Assembly (NCBI RefSeq): GCF_028649455.1
Contig: NZ_JAQSIO010000004.1
Coordinates: forward strand, 124,001 to 188,000
Direction of reading: 5' to 3'
Length of the DNA: 64,000 nt
Origin: Curvibacter microcysteis
GTDB lineage: Bacteria > Pseudomonadota > Gammaproteobacteria > Burkholderiales > Burkholderiaceae_C
Below, piece after piece: positions 37,613-48,230 of this stretch. Made by a program: the position numbers and the translations under genes. Position 1 is the stretch's first letter, and every line of letters starts with the position of its first letter. The notes below the pieces were generated by a model that made no database searches, was not told where the DNA came from, and was given only the letters and a program-made list of their open reading frames with translations.

Positions 37613-38709
37613 GCGGCCAGCCTTTCAGGGCGCTCTCCGGCCACGATGCGCTGCCACAAGCGCTCCCGGCGCGATTCGTTCTCCACCGGTTCCAGCCAGA
37701 CCAGGCGACCCGACGGGGGCACGCCCGGCTGTTCCTCCAAGGTATTGGCCAGGCCATGCCGGCGCGTCAGCAAACGGCTCATGTCCAGCGACAGCAAGTG
37801 GTTGACCCAGCGCGCAGCCAGGTCCGGGTTGCGCGCCTGGCGCGTGACGGCCCAGCAATCCAGCCAAGCCAGTGCGCCCTCGCGCGGCAAGGCATAGCCC
37901 ACGTCCAGCCCCTGGTCCTGCAGCAGCTTGAGTTGCTGGCGACCGTAGTTGGCGAACATCACGGCCACGCGGTGGCGGCGGAACATCTCAGCCGACTCTT
38001 CCGGCAAGCTGTAAAAGCCCCGCAAATTGCGCCGCAAATCGACCAAGCGCTGCGTCATCGAGCCCCATTGGGGAGCGCCGATCTGAAATGGGGACAGGCC
38101 ATGGGCCATCGCCGCCAAGGAAAAACCATGGGTCCCGCTGTCAAACGCCAAGACGCGGCCTTGCAAGGCGGGGTCCCACAGCACGGTCAGCGACTGGGGT
38201 GGCGTGCTCAGTTGACGGCGGTCAAAAATCAAACCCATCTCAGCGTAGGTGTAGGGCATGGCATACAAGCGCCCGCCCTCGGTGATGCCGGGAATCGCCT
38301 CGCGGCGCAAGAAACGGGGCAACTGAGCCGCCGCATTCGGCAGGCTGTTCAGCGGCAGCGGCGCCAGCATCTGCAGCTCGCGCAGGCGCTGGAGTTCCAC
38401 CGTGTTGGCCGCCAGCACATCGAACAGCGGCCCGCCCGTCACGGGGTCGACCAAGGCCATGCGCTGGCGCAGCGACTCGTCCGAGCCGACGATGCTCAAC
38501 TCCACCCGGGCGCCTTCACGGTCTTCAAAGGCTTTGACCACATCCGGGTCGGCGTAGCCTGGCCAGGCCAAAACACGCAAGGTCTTGGCGGGGTCTGTGG
38601 TCCGGTGCAGGGCTTGGGCCGACGCGGGCCCCCAGGCCAACAGGCCCCCTGCACAGGCTTGGGCCAGGCCCGCTTGCCAGAGTGATCGCCGCGTTGCGTT
38701 GATTGGCAT
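37609..38709 (-). CDS. PotD-like extracellular solute-binding protein
   Basis: 366 aa. The N-terminus TRRSLWQAGLAQACAGGLLA looks like a Tat or Sec signal ending near ASAQA. The mature part follows the polyamine-binding (PotD/PotF) pattern: RVLAWPGYADPDVVKAFE at the start, then FDVLAANT and a YAMPYTYAEMGLIF segment. No permease or ATPase gene is adjacent. Instead it overlaps a periplasm-facing diguanylate cyclase by 4 bp, which recalls NspS-MbaA of Vibrio cholerae. A signalling rather than a transport role is therefore inferred, with polyamines as candidate ligands. Confidence 0.87.
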   Translation of the reverse strand: MPINATRRSLWQAGLAQACAGGLLAWGPASAQALHRTTDPAKTLRVLAWPGYADPDVVKAFEDREGARVELSIVGSDESLRQRMALVDPVTGGPLFDVLAANTVELQRLRELQMLAPLPLNSLPNAAAQLPRFLRREAIPGITEGGRLYAMPYTYAEMGLIFDRRQLSTPPQSLTVLWDPALQGRVLAFDSGTHGFSLAAMAHGLSPFQIGAPQWGSMTQRLVDLRRNLRGFYSLPEESAEMFRRHRVAVMFANYGRQQLKLLQDQGLDVGYALPREGALAWLDCWAVTRQARNPDLAARWVNHLLSLDMSRLLTRRHGLANTLEEQPGVPPSGRLVWLEPVENESRRERLWQRIVAGERPERLAA

Positions 38710-38750
38710 GCCTAGCCGCCCTTCCCAGGCCTGAGTCCTGATTCACCGAT

Positions 38751-38779
38751 TTGAATGTAAATGTAACTAAGAGTTTAAG
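38751..38779 (+). promoter_or_regulatory. Candidate promoter for dnaG
   Basis: TTGAAT (38751-38756) and TTTAAG (38774-38779) are separated by 17 bp and lie 15 bp before the dnaG GTG, in an AT-rich patch unlike the flanks. The -10 is a poor match, so the call is tentative. Confidence 0.35.
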
Positions 38780-38794
38780 GGGACAATAGGGCGT

Positions 38795-40840
38795 GTGACG
38801 ATTCCCCAGTCTTTTATCCAGGAGCTTCTGGCCCGCGCCGACGTGGTCGACATCGTCGGCCGGTATGTGCCGCTCAAAAAAGCAGGCGCCAACTTCATGG
38901 GCCTGTGCCCCTTCCACGGGGAAAAATCGCCCTCGTTCTCGGTCAGCCCCACCAAACAGTTCTACCACTGCTTTGGCTGTGGCAAGAACGGCAATGCCAT
39001 CGGCTTCTTGATGGACCACGGCGGCATGAGCTTCCTCGAAGCGGTGGACGACCTGGCCCAGCAGTACGGCCTGCAGGTGCCGCAAGACGACCTGTCGCCC
39101 CAAGAAAAAGCCCGTGCAGCAGAGCAGCGCCAGCGCCAGTTGAGCCTCAGCGACGTGCTGGAGAAAGCCGGCGAGTCCTACCGCAAACACCTCAAGGTCT
39201 CCCCCAAAGCCGTGGCCTACCTCAAGGGCCGGGGCCTGTCGGGCGAAATCGCCAAGCGCTTTGGCCTGGGTTACGCGCCCGAGGGCTGGCGCAGCCTGGC
39301 CAGTGTCTTCCCGGAGTACGACAGCCCGCTGTTGGCCGAGTGCGGCTTGGTGATCGTCAACGAGGAAGACGCCAAACGCTACGACCGCTTTCGCGACCGC
39401 ATCATGTTCCCCATCCGCAACGTCAAAGGCGAGTGCATCGGCTTTGGCGGGCGCGTGCTGGGCGACGAGAAGCCCAAATACCTGAACTCCCCGGAAACCC
39501 CGGTGTTCAGCAAGGGGCGTGAGCTGTACGGCCTGTTTGAAGCCCGCACCGCCTTGCGCGAACAAGGCTATGCCCTGGTCACCGAGGGCTACATGGACGT
39601 GGTGGCCCTGGCCCAGCTGGGCTTTCCCAACGCCGTGGCCACCTTGGGCACGGCCTGCACCACCGAGCATGTGCACAAGCTGTTCCGCTTCACCGATTCG
39701 GTGGTGTTCAGCTTTGACGGCGACTCGGCGGGCCGGCGCGCCGCGCGCAAGGCGCTGGACGGCGCCCTGCCCTACGCCACCGACACGCGCACGGTCAAGT
39801 TCCTGTTCCTGCCCGCCGAGCACGACCCCGACAGCTTCATCCGCGAATACGGCGCCGAAGCTTTTTCGCGCCATGTGGCCGAGGCCTTGCCGCTGAGCCG
39901 CTTCCTGATCGAGGCCGCACGCGAACAATGCGACCTGGGCACCGCCGAAGGCCGCGCCCACATGGCGGCCAATGCGCGCCCCCTGTGGAGCGCCCTGCCC
40001 GAAGGGGTGCTCAAGCGCCAGCTGCTCAGCGAACTGGCCGAGCTGGCCCAGCTGCCCGCCGCCGACCTGGCCGCGCTGTGGCAGCAGGCGGCCGCCACCA
40101 GTCCAGGCCGCACGGGCCAACGCGCGGCCCCCGGCGCCGACGAGGCCCCCGACTGGCACAGCGGCCAGCATGGCCATGGCGCGCCCCACGCAGGCGGCTG
40201 GCAAGACGGCGGCCCCCCACGCCAGGGCGGCCATGGCCCGGGTGGCGGCCCCGGCGGCGGCTTCAAGCGCTTTGAAAAAGGCAGCTTCAAGGGCGGCGAA
40301 GGCGGCTTCAAAGGCAAAGGTGGCGACCGCGACAACTGGCGCGGGGGTAAATGGGGCCAAAAACCCGAAGAAAACGACGACGGCCCGCGCACCCCGCCCG
40401 TGACCCGGGCCGACCACGCCGCGCGCCTGTTGCTGTCGCACATGGGGGCGCTCGACCACCTGACGCACGAAGACCACCAGATGCTGTGCGAGCTGCCGCC
40501 GCCGCACGGCGCGCTCTTCGTCTGGCTGGAAAGCCAATACCACGAGCATGGCCCGGTGGCCTGGGCGGTGCTGCGCGAAAGCCTGCGCCAGCAGCCCTTT
40601 GACGCGCTGGCCACGCGCCTGATGACCGGCTCACACGCCCAGACCGAGGGTGAAATCAAAGAGCTGCGTGCCGAGCTGCGGGGCGTGCTCAACCGCATGC
40701 TGGTCGACCGCCTCAAGCAGTTGGAGAACGAGGCCATCGCCGCCGCCCGCAGCGACCCGCTGGCCTTGCAGCGCTACCGCGAGCTGCAAGACCGCCGCAA
40801 AACCCTGGAAAAAGAACTGCTGAGCGCCTCTGTGGAGTGA
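38795..40840 (+). CDS. dnaG: DNA primase
   Basis: 681 aa from a GTG at 38795. It makes RNA primers at the replication fork. The N-terminal zinc finger has Cys38, His41, Cys59 and Cys62 (CPFH...CFGC). The Toprim core follows (VTEGYMDVVAL; FSFDGDSAGRRA). Next comes a linker of about 100 residues (about 436-538) that is extremely Gly/His/Lys-rich, with GGGPGGGFKRF and GGFKGKGGD. The C-terminal DnaB-interacting helical domain is intact. The linker makes the protein about 100 residues longer than E. coli DnaG. rpsU, often first in this operon, is not upstream; the neighbour is a divergent binding-protein gene. Confidence 0.97.
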   Translation: MTIPQSFIQELLARADVVDIVGRYVPLKKAGANFMGLCPFHGEKSPSFSVSPTKQFYHCFGCGKNGNAIGFLMDHGGMSFLEAVDDLAQQYGLQVPQDDLSPQEKARAAEQRQRQLSLSDVLEKAGESYRKHLKVSPKAVAYLKGRGLSGEIAKRFGLGYAPEGWRSLASVFPEYDSPLLAECGLVIVNEEDAKRYDRFRDRIMFPIRNVKGECIGFGGRVLGDEKPKYLNSPETPVFSKGRELYGLFEARTALREQGYALVTEGYMDVVALAQLGFPNAVATLGTACTTEHVHKLFRFTDSVVFSFDGDSAGRRAARKALDGALPYATDTRTVKFLFLPAEHDPDSFIREYGAEAFSRHVAEALPLSRFLIEAAREQCDLGTAEGRAHMAANARPLWSALPEGVLKRQLLSELAELAQLPAADLAALWQQAAATSPGRTGQRAAPGADEAPDWHSGQHGHGAPHAGGWQDGGPPRQGGHGPGGGPGGGFKRFEKGSFKGGEGGFKGKGGDRDNWRGGKWGQKPEENDDGPRTPPVTRADHAARLLLSHMGALDHLTHEDHQMLCELPPPHGALFVWLESQYHEHGPVAWAVLRESLRQQPFDALATRLMTGSHAQTEGEIKELRAELRGVLNRMLVDRLKQLENEAIAAARSDPLALQRYRELQDRRKTLEKELLSASVE

Positions 40841-41238
40841 GCCGGGCCTGGGCGCCCCCCGCCCTCGCGCAGGCGTCTGGGGCCACCTTCACCTGGACCC
40901 CTAAACCAAGAAACAACAGCGCCCAAGCACAGCAGCCCTTGAAAAGCAAGGCTTTCGGTATAATGTAGGGTTGACATCGGCAAGAGCGACAGCAGCACCT
41001 CCGGTCCGGGCCCGCACCGACCCCTCCAACGGGGCACGCGCCCAACATCCGCAAGGACTGCACACCAAATGTTCGCCCAGACATCTTGCCCCTGAGAAAC
41101 GTGCGGCCTCACCCCTGGTAGGCCACCGATTTCTCGACAGCGAAGTCGCCTTCGGGCCCCTCTTCGCTGAGCCACCCGCGCCGGGAGCCATGGCGCTTGC
41201 GTTTTCTTTGTGTCCCATTTTGATTCTGAGGTTGTTTC
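40841..41238 (+). other. dnaG-rpoD intergenic region / rpoD leader
   Basis: 398 bp without a supported gene. It contains a perfect TATAAT at 40959-40964 and then about 270 bp of leader before the rpoD ATG. A perfect TTGACA at 40971-40976 has no -10 at the right distance. No tRNA or riboswitch was recognised in the leader. Confidence 0.5.
40939..40964 (+). promoter_or_regulatory. Candidate rpoD promoter
   Basis: A consensus -10 TATAAT (40959-40964) is preceded by TTGAAA (40939-40944) at a short 14-bp spacing. CCCTTG three bases earlier would give 17 bp. It lies in the longest AT-rich patch of the dnaG-rpoD gap. It implies that rpoD can be transcribed independently of dnaG. Confidence 0.5.
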
Positions 41239-43587
<2,349 letters not shown>

Positions 43588-43644
43588 AGCCCTGGCCCTG
43601 CCGGGCCTGGCGCGCGCTGAACCTCTCAGCAGCCCCCAACCAAA

Positions 43645-43676
43645 GCTCCTGCACTTCACGGTGCAGGGGCTTTTTT
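43645..43676 (+). terminator. Intrinsic terminator after rpoD
   Basis: A 10-bp stem (43645-43654 with 43661-43670, one G-U pair), 6-nt loop and six T residues (43671-43676). This is the clearest rho-independent terminator in the window and ends the dnaG-rpoD unit. Confidence 0.92.
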
Positions 43677-43725
43677 CATGCGCTCAGCGTGAAAAAGGGT
43701 GTGGCGCCAATGGACGCCATGCTCC

Positions 43726-44895
43726 TCAGGGTGCGCCCACCACCGGTGCAGTCTTGAGCAAGGCCTCGACCGCGCCCTTCCAACGCCGGGCCTGGGCCAG
43801 GGTGCCGTGGCCCGAGGTGTCGGGACCGCCAGGCACCAGCAGCAGCTGGCCGTGGGGGATGCGGCGCAGCTCACGCTCCATCAAGCCCAACTCGGGCGGG
43901 TTGCGCTCGTCGTCGGCCGAGTTGATGGCCAGCAGGCGGGCGCGGATGCGCTCCAGGCCGGGCGACGGGTCAAAGTCGCCCGAAGCCTCCCACTGGTAGA
44001 GGTGGTCGTTGGCGTCGCCCCTGAACGGCGCTTGCAAGCGCTGGTTGAGCAACTGGTCAGCCTTCTCGCGCGTGGGCGCGAGTTGGTACAGGCCCTGGTT
44101 GCCCCCATTGGTGGCCAGGTTGAAGTAGACCGAAGCAAAGGCCAGGCTGGGCGGCTGCTGGGTGTACTGGCCGCCTTGCCAGGCCGGATCATTGCGGATG
44201 GAGTCGATGACCAGGCGGCGCAGCATCCAGTTGCGCCCGGACATGGGCACGGGCAATGAGGCCATGGGCACGGCGATGTCCATGAAGTCGGGGTACTGCT
44301 GGGCCCACAACCAGGTGTGCATGCCGCCCATCGAGTAGCCCAACACCATGCGCAGGTGGCGCACGCCCAGGTGTTGCGTCAACAACTGGTGCTGGGCACG
44401 CACCATGTCCTCGTAGTTGTAGCGCGGGAAGCGCGTGCGCAAGCCCTCGGAGGGGCGCGAGGACTGGCCCGTGCCAATGCCGTCGGGCAGGATGATGAAG
44501 TAGCGGCTGGCGTCCAGCGGCTGGCCGGGGCCGAACAGCTCGCCGCCAAAGGCCGGGTTCAGCAGCGCCGCCCCCGAGCCATTGGTGCCGTGCAGGATCA
44601 GCACGGCCGGCTTGTCGGGCGAACCCAGCGTGGTGTAGTGCAGGCGCAGCTCGGGCAGCACCTCACCGGTGTGGAAGCGGAAGTCGCGCAGCACGGCCTG
44701 GCCGTGCTGGGCTGCAGGCGCCTGGGCCTGGGCAGGTGCCTGGGCCTGGGCAGGCGTCTGGGTCTGGGTTGGGGTCTGGGCCAAAGCGTCGGGGACGCTG
44801 GCCAGGGTGGCGGCGAGGGTCAGGGCCATGGTCGGCAGCAGTTGGAACAGGCGAAACACGGAAGGCCGCGCGGGCGCGGCCGATGAAAGCAACAT
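43726..44895 (-). CDS. Exported alpha/beta hydrolase, MetX-like
   Basis: 389 aa. A long signal peptide (to about residue 40) is followed by a low-complexity TQTQTP/AQAQAP linker and then an alpha/beta-hydrolase domain of the homoserine O-acetyltransferase-like type. The oxyanion segment is LHGTNGSG and the nucleophile elbow is GYSMGGMH. The Asp and His of the triad are likely in INSADDERNP and SGHGTLAQ. Export argues against amino-acid biosynthesis; a periplasmic esterase or acyltransferase is more likely. It lies on the same strand as dnaE2 but 137 bp downstream of it. Confidence 0.85.
   Translation of the reverse strand: MLLSSAAPARPSVFRLFQLLPTMALTLAATLASVPDALAQTPTQTQTPAQAQAPAQAQAPAAQHGQAVLRDFRFHTGEVLPELRLHYTTLGSPDKPAVLILHGTNGSGAALLNPAFGGELFGPGQPLDASRYFIILPDGIGTGQSSRPSEGLRTRFPRYNYEDMVRAQHQLLTQHLGVRHLRMVLGYSMGGMHTWLWAQQYPDFMDIAVPMASLPVPMSGRNWMLRRLVIDSIRNDPAWQGGQYTQQPPSLAFASVYFNLATNGGNQGLYQLAPTREKADQLLNQRLQAPFRGDANDHLYQWEASGDFDPSPGLERIRARLLAINSADDERNPPELGLMERELRRIPHGQLLLVPGGPDTSGHGTLAQARRWKGAVEALLKTAPVVGAP
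44720..44773 (-). repeat. 18-bp tandem repeat in the alpha/beta hydrolase linker
   Basis: Two 18-bp units (44720-44737, 44738-44755) differ only at the last base, and a diverged third follows (44756-44773). They encode the AQAQAP/AQAQAP/TQTQTP linker, so copy-number changes would stay in frame. Confidence 0.8.
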
Positions 44896-45032
44896 GGGGA
44901 GGTCTCCAAGGAGGGCGCCCCGCGCGTCGGCGCGGGTTCACCAGAGCCACAAAATTTACACCCCGAGCGCGCCCCCGCCCGCCCAGCCCAGGGTAATCCC
45001 GATGGGCACATACCCGCAGCGACGCCGGGCCC

Positions 45033-48000
45033 TCAGTGGAAGTTGCGGCTGCGCGGCGCCAAGGCGCCCAGCTCGGCGTGCAGCAGCGGGCTCAGGTTTT
45101 TCAGGCGGCGCGCGATCAGGTGGCCGACCTCACCCTCGCGCTGCCACTGGCCGTCCACCGCCAGCAGGGTGGATTCCAACAAGGCCGCGCGCTGCTGCTC
45201 GGCCACCCGGGGCCAGACGATCACGTTGATGCAGCCGGTCTCGTCCTCCAGCGTGACAAACACCGTACCCTTGGCCGTGCCGGGGCGCTGGCGCACGGTG
45301 ACCAGGCCGCAGGCCTGCACGAGGTGGCCGCTGCGCACGCCTTGCAACTGGGCGGCGGTGAACAGGCGCTGGCGGTCCAGCCGCGGGCGCAGCAAGGCCA
45401 AGGGGTGGCGGCGCAGGCTCAGGCCGGTGGCGGCATAGTCAAACAACACGTCCTCGGCCTCGCCGGGCGCGGGCAAGGTCCATTCGGCCTCGTGCACCGG
45501 GGCCTCGCGCAACAAGGCCGGGGCGCGCTGCAAGGCGCTGCCCTCCCAGACCTGCTGACGGCGGTGGCCCGCCAGGCTGGCCAGGGCGTCGGCGCTGGCC
45601 AGGGCGGCCAGGTCCCCGGCGTCCAGGGCCGCGCCCAAAGCCAGGCCCTGCACGGTCAACGGTCGGCCCTGACGGCGCAGGCGCACGATGCGCCGTGCCA
45701 CCTCTTCGCCCAGGCCCTTGACCCGGTGCAGCCCCAGGCGCACGGCGGGTGGGCCCAGTGGCGCGGGCCCTGGGGGTGCGGCCAGGTCCAGGGGCTCGAG
45801 CGTGCTCAGCCAGTCGCTGTGCAGCACGTCGACGGGCCGCACCGTCACACCGTGGCGCTGCGCGTCCTGCACCAACTGAGCCGGACCATAAAAGCCCATC
45901 GGTTGCGAGTTCAGCAAAGCGGCCAAAAAACAGGCCGGGTGGTGCTGCTTGACCCAGGCACTGGCATAGGCCAGCAAGGCAAAGCTGGCGGCGTGGCTCT
46001 CCGGAAAGCCGTACTCGCCAAAGCCCTCCATCTGGCGAAAAATGCCCGCCGCGAACTCGGCCGTGTAGCCGCGTGCGCTCATGCCTTGCAGCAGCCGGTC
46101 CTGAAAATGCTGCAAGCCCCCCTTGCGCTTCCAGGCTGCCATGCCACGGCGCAGTTGGTCGGCCTCGTCGGCGCTGAAGCCGGCCGCGTCCATGGCGATC
46201 TGCATCACCTGCTCCTGGAAGATCGGCACGCCCAGGGTGCGGCCCAGCGCGGCCTCCAGGCCGGGTGGGCAGTCGGCCACCTCCTGGCGCTGGCGGCGGC
46301 GCAGGTAGGGGTGGACCATGCCGCCCTGGATGGGCCCAGGCCGCACGATGGCGACCTGCACCACCAGGTCGTAAAAGCAGCGTGGGCGCAGGCGCGGCAA
46401 CATGCTTTGCTGGGCCCGCGACTCGACCTGGAACACGCCCACGGTGTCGGCGCGGCACAGCATGTCGTAGGTGGGGTCATCGCCTTCGGGGATCTCGCTG
46501 AGCGCCATCGGCCGGCCGCGCCACTGGCCGATCAGCATGAAAGCGCGTTGCAAAGCGCTCAACATGCCCAGGGCCAGCACATCGACCTTGAGCAGGCCGA
46601 CGGCGTCGATGTCGTCCTTGTCCCATTCAATGCAGGTGCGGCCTTCCATGCTGGCATGCACCACGGGGACGGTGGCGTCGAGCCGGTCGCCGGTCAGCAC
46701 AAAGCCGCCCGGGTGCTGCGACAGGTGACGCGGAAAACCCAGCAACTGCCCGACCAACTCGCGCCACAACAACAGGCGGGGCGCGGCCTCGGGCCAGCCC
46801 AAGTCGCTCAAGCGCTGGCCCAGGGTGTCGGGCTCGGCCCACCAATGCGGGTGGGTGGCGGCGGCCTCCACCGCGGCCGGGGCCAGGCCCAGGGCAAAAC
46901 CGACATCGCGGATGGCGCTGCGCAGCCGGTAGCGGATGACCACCGCCACCAGGGCGGCGCGGGCGCGGCCGTACCGGGTGTAGAGGTACTGGATCACCTC
47001 CTCGCGGCGCTGGTGCTCGAAGTCCACGTCGATGTCGGGTGGCTCGCGGCGCGCTCGGCTGATGAAGCGCTCAAACAGCAGGCTGCTGCGCGCCGGGTCG
47101 ACCTCGGTGATGCCCAGGCAGTAGCAGACCGCTGAATTGGCGGCCGAGCCCCGGCCTTGGCACAGGATGTGGCGGCGACGCGCAAACCACACCACGTCGT
47201 AGACGGTCAAAAAATACTTCTCGAACTGCAGCTCGGCGATCAGCGCCAGTTCGTGCGCCAACTGGCGCTGCACCCCTTCGGGCGTGCCCTCGGGGTAGCG
47301 CCGCCGCTCGCCTTCGGCCACGCACTGGCGCAGGTAGGCTGTGGGGCTCAGCCCCGCGGGCACCACCTCTTGCGGGTATTCGTAACGCAGCTCGTCCAGG
47401 CTGAAGCGGCAGCGCTGCGCGACGCGCACGCTTTCTTCGAGCAGCTCGGCCGGCAGCAGGCGCGCCAGGCGGGCGCGTGAGCGCAGGTGGGCCTCGGCAT
47501 TGGGCTGCAGGGCCAGGCCGCAGTCGGCCACCGGCCGGCGCAGGCGGATGCTGGTCAGCACGTCCTGCAAAGGCTTGCGCGAACGCCGGTGCATCAGCAC
47601 ATCACCACAGGCCACCAGGGGCAGACCGGCTTGGGCTGCGGCCTGACGCAAGGCGTCCAGCCAGCGCGCATCGTCCATGTGCAGGGTCTGGGTGACGGCC
47701 AGCCAGGCGCGCTGGGCAAAGGCCTGGTCCAGGCACTGGGCGGCCCGGGTCAGGGATGCCAGATCGGGGGCGCCCGCGCGCAGGGGGTTCCACAAGGCCA
47801 GGCAGCCGTCGAGCCGGCTGGGGTCGGCCAGCAAGTCGGCCCAGGCCAGCTGGTAAACGCCCTTGGGGTGGCCGGCGCGCACCCGGGTGATGAAGCTGCA
47901 CAGCTGGGCATAGCCGCGCCGGTGCTGGGCCAGCAGCACCAGGCTGCCTGCCCCCACCTCGCCGGCCGCCGCCGCCCCGGCCAGGGTCTCGGCCGCCATG

Positions 48001-48230
48001 CGGAACTGGGCCCCGATCAGCAAGGGCAGGCCGCACTGGCGGGCCTGGGCATGGGCTTGCACCACGCCAGCCAGCGAGCACTCGTCGGTCACGGCCAGGG
48101 CGCTGTAGCCCAGGGCCTGGGCACGGTCCACCAGCTCGGCCGGGGTGGAGGCGCCGCGTAAAAAGCTGAAGTTGGAACAGGCCTGCAGCTCGGCATAAGC
48201 AGGCAGGCCCAGGGGCAGCGCCGGCCTCAT
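45033..48230 (-). CDS. dnaE2: Error-prone DNA polymerase III alpha subunit DnaE2 (ImuC)
   Basis: 1065 aa from the ATG at 48230, which overlaps the imuB stop (ATGA). Upstream in-frame codons lie inside imuB. The N-terminus YAELQACSNFSFLRGAS starts the PHP domain. The polymerase core contains PDIDVDFEHQRREEV with the catalytic acidic residues. A C-terminal OB domain ends at about residue 1060. DnaE2 carries out SOS-induced translesion synthesis and mutagenesis together with ImuA and ImuB. It is the last gene of a three-gene operon whose first gene is preceded by a LexA box. Confidence 0.96.
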   Translation of the reverse strand: MRPALPLGLPAYAELQACSNFSFLRGASTPAELVDRAQALGYSALAVTDECSLAGVVQAHAQARQCGLPLLIGAQFRMAAETLAGAAAAGEVGAGSLVLLAQHRRGYAQLCSFITRVRAGHPKGVYQLAWADLLADPSRLDGCLALWNPLRAGAPDLASLTRAAQCLDQAFAQRAWLAVTQTLHMDDARWLDALRQAAAQAGLPLVACGDVLMHRRSRKPLQDVLTSIRLRRPVADCGLALQPNAEAHLRSRARLARLLPAELLEESVRVAQRCRFSLDELRYEYPQEVVPAGLSPTAYLRQCVAEGERRRYPEGTPEGVQRQLAHELALIAELQFEKYFLTVYDVVWFARRRHILCQGRGSAANSAVCYCLGITEVDPARSSLLFERFISRARREPPDIDVDFEHQRREEVIQYLYTRYGRARAALVAVVIRYRLRSAIRDVGFALGLAPAAVEAAATHPHWWAEPDTLGQRLSDLGWPEAAPRLLLWRELVGQLLGFPRHLSQHPGGFVLTGDRLDATVPVVHASMEGRTCIEWDKDDIDAVGLLKVDVLALGMLSALQRAFMLIGQWRGRPMALSEIPEGDDPTYDMLCRADTVGVFQVESRAQQSMLPRLRPRCFYDLVVQVAIVRPGPIQGGMVHPYLRRRQRQEVADCPPGLEAALGRTLGVPIFQEQVMQIAMDAAGFSADEADQLRRGMAAWKRKGGLQHFQDRLLQGMSARGYTAEFAAGIFRQMEGFGEYGFPESHAASFALLAYASAWVKQHHPACFLAALLNSQPMGFYGPAQLVQDAQRHGVTVRPVDVLHSDWLSTLEPLDLAAPPGPAPLGPPAVRLGLHRVKGLGEEVARRIVRLRRQGRPLTVQGLALGAALDAGDLAALASADALASLAGHRRQQVWEGSALQRAPALLREAPVHEAEWTLPAPGEAEDVLFDYAATGLSLRRHPLALLRPRLDRQRLFTAAQLQGVRSGHLVQACGLVTVRQRPGTAKGTVFVTLEDETGCINVIVWPRVAEQQRAALLESTLLAVDGQWQREGEVGHLIARRLKNLSPLLHAELGALAPRSRNFH

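Noticed and set aside
40971-40976. Perfect TTGACA upstream of rpoD
   Set aside because: No -10-like hexamer at 16-18 bp; the TATAAT lies before it, not after.
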